A stretch of 64,000 nucleotides of DNA from Amylostereum areolatum. Its lineage: Eukaryota; Basidiomycota; Agaricomycetes; Russulales; Stereaceae. Under the pieces are notes generated by a model. That model made no database searches. It had not been told where the DNA came from and saw only the letters and a program-made list of their open reading frames with translations. The position numbers and the translations under genes are program-made. Shown here in pieces: positions 56,142 to 64,000 of this stretch; position 1 is the stretch's first letter, and each line of letters begins with the position of its first letter. The stretch lies in NCBI GenBank assembly GCA_012932865.1, contig SAXG01000004.1, positions 930,001 to 994,000 on the forward strand, written 5' to 3'.

Positions 56142-59100
56142 ATGTCCACATTCAACGAAGTCTTTCGTCAAATTGGTAGCAAGAAGGTCAAGGAACGTCA
56201 AGAAGGCCTGAACTCTCTTCGTACCCTTCTCCACCGCGACACCGTAATCAACAGACTCGCGGATCGCGAAGCGTTGTCCGAGGTCTTCGAGGCATTGTAC
56301 GGCCTCGTCCTGACAGAGAAGGCGACTTGTACCCAGAAAACGACGAAGAATCTCACCTCAGGTGCAGCTGCCGAACGACGCCTGACTGACGCGGCATCCA
56401 CTGTTCGATGGCTCGTCGAACGATGCGTTCAGAGGCTTAACAAGTCGGCCATGCAGAGCGTCATGGCCCATCTGCTAGATACCATAACGTACAAGGGCCA
56501 GCTTCATCCTCCTATTGCCCTGGCCTACATCAAAACCATCCGATGCATCCTCAGTTACGGACCGCACTTGGAGCATTTAGGCGAAACAACATGGACGTTG
56601 TTAGTTGAAATGGGACTCAGCACTATCCTCGGGGACCCTTTATGGACGCGTTTTGCGGACAAGAAATTAGCAGAGGATGCAAGTCTGGACCAGGGAACAG
56701 ATGGCGATTCCGACATGTATGTGGAGGACGAACTCGACGGTGCTTCACCCAGGAAGCGGCGTCGGCGTGACACAAGTGCTACACCTGGTCCTTCCACCTC
56801 ACGGGCTACGCCATCAGCGCCGCGAATAGCGTCTTTTTCCCAAGAACAAATCGAATTTGCGGACCTTCTTCATATCCTCCTTCAACACACCTCCGCACCT
56901 GTCATCTCATCCAACCTCCCCTTTTTCGCTTCTGGGATCCTGGATCGACTTCGCCGATTCTTACATCTTTATCCCATGGACTCGTCTTTGCACGAGAAAT
57001 TTCTTACCATCATCTCCGTCACGCTCTCTCGTGTTGCTTTGAATAAGCGCGATGCCGTTACTGCCTTTGCTCGTGGCGCATGGGAGGATCTCATCAGGAT
57101 ATGGGGTACCAAGAACCGGAGGATGAAGGAGGACCTCGTGGTCATTTTACGCACGCTGTTTCCGTTCTATACCTCGCGCGATTCGGCATTGGAAGGGGGC
57201 TCGTCATCATTTGACTACACTGGAGGGCTTGCACGCCTGTGGCAACGTTTGGACGTTGAGGCGGGTAATCGGTGGGGCATCGATGGCCTATCCCTTGACA
57301 GCTTGAGGTTGTGTATCCTGCCAGCGGAGGAAAAGGAACCCTGCATTAAGAGGGCGTTCGTCGCCAGGACATTCCAACACGGGTGGGACTTCGACTCCAA
57401 TCAAGCTCTTGCCTGGAGCATTCTCGAACTTCAGGCAGAATGCGCCGCCAAGGTATATTTCGCCGGTTTCCTCTGGGCTTCTGATTCTGATTCTCATTGT
57501 CGTATGCTAGCTTTTCATCGCATCGGAGTCAGCGCATCCTTCCTCGCGAGTAATAAGCAAGCGGGAGGGCAAGAGGGCTAAACTAACCGATCCTGTATCG
57601 TCCATGCTCGATGCTATTCAACAGAATTCCACCAACGCCGTCCGGTCCTATCACCTACAAACTCTCCTATTTTTCATTGACCATCACTGGAATATCCTGC
57701 ACGCTGCCCTTCAACAGGATGTCATGTCCGTTCTCCCCCAATTTATATCTTTTGATGATCCCACCGTTCAATCGTGGACTTTTCTTTGCCTTTCCGCCAT
57801 CGCCGAACGGCAAGTGGCAAGTCGTTCGGCGGTATCCTCGCTGGGATCCACAACAACGTGGGACCCAATATGGACGCATGCTGTACGGCGCTCCGATGTT
57901 CCCCTCGTTTCGCGTTCAGCCTGCCATACCGCGCATATACTCCTTTCCTTCTCAAAACGTTTGCTCACCCCTCAGCGAGTATTGGCCGAAATAGAAGCAT
58001 TTTCGCAAAACCTCGACGTCCAGGGCCCTCCATATCCACATGATTCTGTGTGCATTTTTATGGCTTCGTGTCTACAGGTAGCCGGTCAAGACATGCGCCT
58101 ATATCGGGTGCATATAGAAGACAAAATTTTGGCCTGGCTGGCGGACAGCTGGAGTCATGGGGACGCGTTCACGATCAGAGGAGGTAAAACAAAAGCCAAG
58201 ATGTCCCGTCCTTTCGCGGAGGACGTTCTACTTCTGCTTGGGAGCATATGCAGCCTACCAAAACGAAGCAGTATCACATCTCGAATGCTACTCCCGGAAT
58301 CCTCTATAGTTGACCAGATCATCGAAGAACAGAAGACAGCCATTATACGATCGTTTCTTTTGGATGCTCAGTTGCCTTCTTTTCGCCAACCCGAAACCAG
58401 CCCATATCTGTCATCTATCACATCATCATCATCATCATCGCTCTCCTGTTCAACCGGGACCGACGACCTTTCGCAGCCTGGTCCACGTGAACGAAAGATA
58501 TCAGCGCACCTGCTAAAGCACCTGGAAAGCCTTCAAGTCACATTCGAGACCTCCCCCGAGCAAGTAAATGCTGATGGGGCTCGACACTTCGTGGACTGGG
58601 CCGTTATAGCCATTTCATTCGAGTCTCTCTTGGTTTTCAACGGTATTCGATCCACCCGGCGCCTCTTGCAGGCAGCCTGCAAGCTCCTCCACATCGTCAC
58701 TCCTCTTATACATGGCAAGAAATGGTCCCTTGAAGAACAAGCCTTCATCCTGCTTGGCTTCGAGCCGTTGGTAGCGACCGGTGAGCAAGAGCAAGATGAT
58801 GGCTGGGGGGGCCTCATGCATCCAATTCAAGGCACCGGAATCAAGAGGGATGTTCTCAAGTCACTAACATCCGATGTTGAAAGTATGAAGAGGCAGGCTG
58901 TGGCTACACGTCGGGCGTTACAGCACATTATCTGGCAGGGCGCAGATGTAAGTACGGCCCACGAACTTTTCTAAGCCGATATCTAACGTTCGCGAAGGTT
59001 CAAGACACCTTTTCTGAAGTGCTGATCACGATCAAGGATGTCCTTCGGTCGCTACTTTCGACACTTGACAATCCTCAATCATCAGATCCTATGGATATGG

Positions 59101-62100
59101 ACACAGATGATTTTGCACCCATCCGCAGGACTCCCCTTGCTCAAGCATCCCACGTTCAAAAGGAGTCCGAGATGTCTGCTGCACAGACCATTGTGCAAGT
59201 TTGTGTCTCTGTTCTTGCGTTGGGACCTAGCCTGCAATCAACCTCGGGCGAGGCAACCCGCGACCGGGAGCTTACCAATATCATTCTCAACAGCGACGGC
59301 GACCAGTTTCTCCTCGCAGGCCCAGCTTACTTCACCCATTTACGGCGACAGACACTTAACATCAATCTGTCCATCATGGATAACTTGCTGGATAAGATTG
59401 GGTCCGTCCTGCCTCAATATGCATATTCATCTAGCGAGAAGCTACAGATGTTGGTCATCCAGCTTTTGGACTCGACAATGTCCCTCTGGTTGCACCCTTC
59501 TGAAGACGCGGGCGATGTCGTCGATCGTGTAGACAATTTGTGCGAATGGCTTGCAAAAAATCTCAAGAAGAACAGATTCCGTTCGTGGAGAACGCGCGAG
59601 GCAGCCATCGCATTCCTACACCACTATATCTTGCAAGACCCATTTGAAACTGTTTGGCTATCCTCTTCCTTTGACGATAGTCAGTCGAGCATCGACCCCA
59701 GCCTCCTACCCTCATCCCTCATCCCTAACTTCAATATGGACGATGATATTCGTGTTCGTTTCCGTGCAACGCGAGCGACAGCATCGCTGTTCACTCTCCC
59801 GAGGTCGGAAAGTGCGCAGCCTCTCATGATCAAGTACGACCACATTCGCATGACTTACTGCAACGATCTCGAGATGTGTGTATAACCTACCTCTAGCTGC
59901 ATACTCGACTGACCATTGCTCCAGGTACGAACACATGCTCACTCGTATCCTCGGATTGGGACACCTCATGGTCGTATGCTCTTCCGTGCGTCGTGGTCCA
60001 TACTGGCATTTACTGGAAACATGCCTCTTCACCGACGAATTCACTCCCCACATCGAAGCCGTTTTCAAGGGTGTATCCGAGCGGATGTGTTTGTCCCGAC
60101 CCTCGGAACTTTTCGAGATATACGTCTCCCAGATAGCCTACTCAGTATGGCGAACTGAGTCGGATTTCCTGCGGTTCCCACCAGGCATTCTTGGTTTCCC
60201 CGACAAGCGCCGAGCCTCAGAAGCTGCATTCCACGCCTTCACCCCCGTGAATATCCTTGCCGGCGGACAAAATCCAGCGATCATGGCACGAGGGCGCCAG
60301 CAGTTTGCTATGCATTGTAATGCTATCGGAAAGCCGGTGAAAGACGGTGTGCGGGAGACGTTCGCGGACCTTGTCGGATATGAACTGACAAGATGGCTCG
60401 ATCATCATTTTCAATCGGATCCACTTTTTACGACTGAAGATGTCGATGCAGACCTTGCAGCTGCATTGTCTGGGTTGGACGAGGAACTTATAACTCCCGC
60501 ACGGATAAGCGAACACTTGGATGGTATTGCTGTTGCCATACTACGAACCCTTGGGACGCAAGATGTGTCGCAGGATGGTCCAATCGTCGAGGAACTAAGC
60601 AAGCTTCCCGTACAAATGGTTCAAGCCTTCCTCACTCTGACAGGGTACCGCTGCCTCGACGAAATAGAAACATACCAGCCAAATCTGCCTTCTTTTGGAC
60701 CTCAAACGGTACTGGGCGCCCTTCGCTGGCTCAGTGACAAGGTCTCTGCATCAATCAGGGCCCCTACTTCGTATCATGTTATCCACCAGATGTTCGCCGA
60801 CATCCAACGCACCCCATTGGTGAACGAACAAATGCGTCTTATCAACGCAGTTTGTGTTTGGATATCCCTATACAAGGGCCACTTCCGAGAAACCTCCATG
60901 CTACACACCTTGCTTCACTCCACGACGTCGATGCTAGCGCAGTCTGACCTTGCACGCGCAGCACAGTCAATTCTTAGCTGGGCCTTTGAATCCATAGAAG
61001 GCAAGCTCACGGGCGGCGAATTACGCATAACAGACGTCCTTATCCGGATATCCGGCATCGCATACGACTATTCAGTCAGTCCGGACACGGATACAGCAGA
61101 GCTCGGCAAAGATCTTCTGAAATGGTTGGAAGGCCAGCTCGTCAAATTGGTCGAACTCCCTGTTGCAAAGCCTCAAATTGTTCAAGCCATGCTCGCATGG
61201 CCTCAGGAACCTTGTGCAGAGTTGGTCGAGCTTTACAAGGATGCGTCCTCCGAGGACATCTCCCACGTCCTGACGGATCACCGGATTATCTCAAATAAGT
61301 TCCGTGTCGTACGGCGCCTCCAGGACCCCTCGGTCGCGCGGAATTATCCTGAGTCCCAATTTTCCAGGAGAGACTTTTGGCGGTTGAAGGATTGTATCCC
61401 TCCTCCAGGCCAGCTTCAGGCGGACGATATTGACGCATTCCTATCATTACTTTCTAGTCGCAAAGGACAGGTACACGGATTCGGCACATATCCCCTCAGC
61501 TCTCAAGTTTCCCGCCACCCTCGGTTGCGTACCACCCAAGGGAAGGAGGATACGCCGGAACGAGCTATCTTGGAAGCTCTTCTAGGTATCCTCAGGTCAA
61601 ATGTCCCAACCAGAGTCCACACTGCGTATCGCGTTTTGCGTACGATCGCCTCTGGGCCCCTTCCAGACTTCGCGTCGTGGTCGTCCGAGTACACAGATGA
61701 ACTGAAGCACTTTCGTGCCCGCCCTCATCCGGCCATCACGAGGGCGCCCGCCGATGTGGCGACATTCATTGAATCCAACTCCTTCGTGGACATGGCGGAG
61801 GATTACACTGTATGGATCTCTACCGTCGCGACGACGATAAGCGATGCCCTCTCCACGAACAACCAGTTCTACGGCCAGCTTGCTCCTGTTCTGACCTCCG
61901 ACCCCATCCTTGCTGAACAGGTTTTGCCTATCCTTGTTCACACTCTTCTTCGCCACAGGTTGGGAGATCCCGCAACACGCTCAACACTATCCCAATACTT
62001 CACCTCGATACTTTCCTCCTCCACAGCAAATACTTCCTCACTATCCGCTGTGGTGAACATCGTTTTGTATCTCCGAGAATGCCTCACATCTCCCCTGGGT

Positions 62101-64000
62101 GATCCCCTGGCCCACGACAAATGGCTTCAAATAGATTTCATGCTTCTTAGTCGGAGCGCAATCGTTTACGGTGCATACACCACCGCTCTACTTTTCCACG
62201 AACTGGCCGCGGAGTATCAGGCGGACCGAATGTCTAGCGGAGAGACTGAGGGCGTCCTGTTCGACATCTATAGCCATATCGACGAACCCGATAGTTTCTA
62301 TGGGATAAAGACCCAGGACACTCGTCAGTTCCTCATCAAGCGCTTCCACCACGAGCAGCAGTGGGATAAGGCTTTCCGGTTTCACGGCGCTGCTTTAGAA
62401 GCACGGAGTCAAGATTTCAAGCAGGCTGAAGGCGTCCTTCATTCCTTACATTCATTTGGTTTCGACCATCTGGCCCTGGGAATCCAACAGAGCACATCGG
62501 TCCTAGACAGTGGTTCAGGCTCGTCGTCCATGAGCTACCATCTAGGTTGGCGTACTGAGACCTGGGACCTTCCGGAACAATCAGGTCCATCGTCAGATTT
62601 TTCAGATACTTTGTACCAGGCATTACGGGCAGTATATCGAGAACGCGATCCCCGTACCGTTGATCGCATTGTCGAGTCATCACTGTCTGACGCTATGGAC
62701 CGCCTACGGACAGTCGGCGACGAGGACTTGATCGGGATCCGAGAGGTAACGCGGAACCTTCTTTGCCTCAGTCAAGTGAAGTCATGGAGGAGCAACCAGT
62801 TTCAAGACGACCTGCAGAAAAAGCAATTAGAGTCTCCGGTCTGGTTACAACTCAACCAGATAGACCAAGAGTTTGAGTGAGTGAATCTTTCCTTTTTTGC
62901 ATCACCTTCTGACTCCACACAGCTTTCCTGCTTTAGAGAATGTCGTGGCTTCGCGTATCTCTTTGCTTCGTTCCGTACGTCAAAAAGAGCAACGGCAGCA
63001 GATTGGTACCATGACGACACCATTTGTGTCCAAACTCGTGGACGTTGAGAAACGATGTCTCATCCGAGTTTCAGAAGCTGCTCGCTCATCTGGAAATATG
63101 CAAATTGCCTTGAACTCCGTGGTCAAAGCCCAACAATTGGAATCCACTCCCACGGCTTCGGTATCTCAGGAGTTCGCGAATGTACTGTGGCAGCAAGGCG
63201 AACACCGATTCGCCGTTCAGTACCTCAAAGATATCCTTAATCGCCATCCTCAGTACGTCAACCCTCGCAATGAGGCGGAGCTGAGCGATAAAGCATTGCT
63301 GCTGACGCGCTTGGTATGTATTATTGCTATGACTCGCACCATAATTTTGCTGAGTACCCTATAGGGATCGTGGTCGTCTGAGGCCTGCCTTGAGAAGCCT
63401 TTCGATATATTCGAACATCATTTCCGGCCTGCTGCAGAACTTATCGCGTCACGTCAGCCATCAACGCCCATTGTTTCAAAAGGGTGCTGCCGCCACGGTC
63501 TATCATGAAAGCGCCATGTTCGCAGACAGACAATATCAAGCCATCATGCGCTCCCCTGACGCTGTCCGCTGGAAGATGTATACGGAGCGGAAGAAAAAGG
63601 AAATTGAGCAACGCGAGGAACAGTTGAGGAAGGCCAACAGAAGCCAGTTGGCGGGGCTCTCCAATGATCAACGCAAAGCAAGGGCATTGCTAGAGCAAGA
63701 CCAGGAGCGGTTTGAAAAACATCACGAGATTCGCAAGCTCTTTCTTCAGCAGTCCCTATCCATGTACTCCAAATGTTTAGCCACCTCCGACGCTTTCGAC
63801 GAAGATACTCATATTCGGCTTGTTTCCTTATGGTTCGCCAATTTTGACGACGTCGAACTGCAAGGAAGAATCGGCCGTTCCATTGACCGCGTCCCGTCGC
63901 GGAAATTTGTATTCTTGGCGCACCAACTCTCTGCACGTCTCGCGACGCCCAAGACTGGGTCACCGTCCAAAAGCCAAGAGGCACTACAAACCCTCATACT
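56142..64000 (+). CDS. TEL1: ATM-family checkpoint kinase Tel1, N-terminal part (partial)
   Basis: Tel1/ATM signals DNA double-strand breaks and maintains telomeres. The start MSTFNEVFRQIGSKKVKERQ, continuing EGLNSLRTLL, contains the N-terminal TAN motif. A long alpha-solenoid follows: STVRWLVERCVQRLNKSAMQ, SYHLQTLLFFIDHHWN, LVIQLLDSTMSLWLHPSEDA, TKTQ-type loops and LLFHELAAEYQ. At the right end is the FAT region: FPALENVVASRISLLRSVRQ, FVSKLVDVEKRCLIRVSEAA, WSSEACLEKPFDIFEHHFRP and VRWKMYTERKKKEIEQREEQ. The kinase domain would lie beyond the window. Introns at 57453-57510, about 58949-58997, 59878-59924, 62879-62922 and 63313-63363 keep frame. A one-base break at GGG (63482-63484) lies between PSTPIVSKG and ATVYHESAMFADRQYQ; a FAT domain needs both parts. 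The rest is intact over more than 2,400 codons. Confidence 0.88.

Noticed and set aside
57453..57600. Apparent frameshift between the first two long TEL1 exons
   Set aside because: An intron at 57453-57510 in phase 0 gives a continuous reading.

Overview
The window looks like nuclear DNA of a mushroom-forming basidiomycete (Agaricomycetes). Genes are dense, lie on both strands and are broken by many 45-75 nt GT-AG introns. Several families are typical of that group: a DUF6535 membrane protein, a FunK1-like protein, an AIP3/Bud6 N-terminal domain and a secreted Ala/Gly repeat protein. No rRNA, tRNA, CRISPR array, bacterial operon or intact transposon was recognised. Coordinates of multi-exon genes run from start to stop codon and include introns.

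Layout. 1-10.2 kb: the 5' part of an augmin HAUS6-like gene (runs off the left edge), two uncharacterised genes, ribosomal protein eL37 with very small exons, and a VPS9-domain Rab5 exchange factor, all on the minus strand. 10.7-21.1 kb: an uncharacterised gene, a truncated AIP3/Bud6 N-terminal gene, an NTF2-like-domain protein, spliceosomal cyclophilin CWC27 and the ER-anchored E2 enzyme UBC6 on the plus strand, with a small antisense gene at 16.1-17.0 kb. 21.5-24.5 kb: thymidylate kinase head-to-head with a DUF6535 gene. 26.8-28.5 kb: a secreted 517-residue protein built from 13 repeats that contain a glycine-zipper core and start with RFPP. 29.0-32.3 kb: RAD9 head-to-head with epsilon-COP. 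35.7-39.9 kb: MKT1 and a C2HC zinc-finger protein. 39.9-51.5 kb: a long stretch with no gene I can defend. 51.5-64 kb: a FunK1-like gene without recognisable catalytic motifs, an uncharacterised phospho-type disordered protein, and the 5' two-thirds of TEL1/ATM (runs off the right edge).

Most recognisable genes are housekeeping: spindle assembly (HAUS6), translation (eL37), endosomal traffic (VPS9), splicing (CWC27), ERAD (UBC6), dTMP phosphorylation, COPI coat, DNA damage checkpoint (RAD9, TEL1) and mRNA regulation (MKT1). They share no pathway and look like ordinary fungal gene order. The most unusual item is the repeat protein at 26.8-28.5 kb.

Several conserved genes (CWC27, AIP3, TEL1, probably MKT1 and VPS9) are interrupted by single-base frame breaks at short homopolymers that no intron explains well. 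The simplest reading is uncorrected indels in the assembly, so the exact protein ends there should be treated with care. I could not run searches, so family names rest on recognised motifs.
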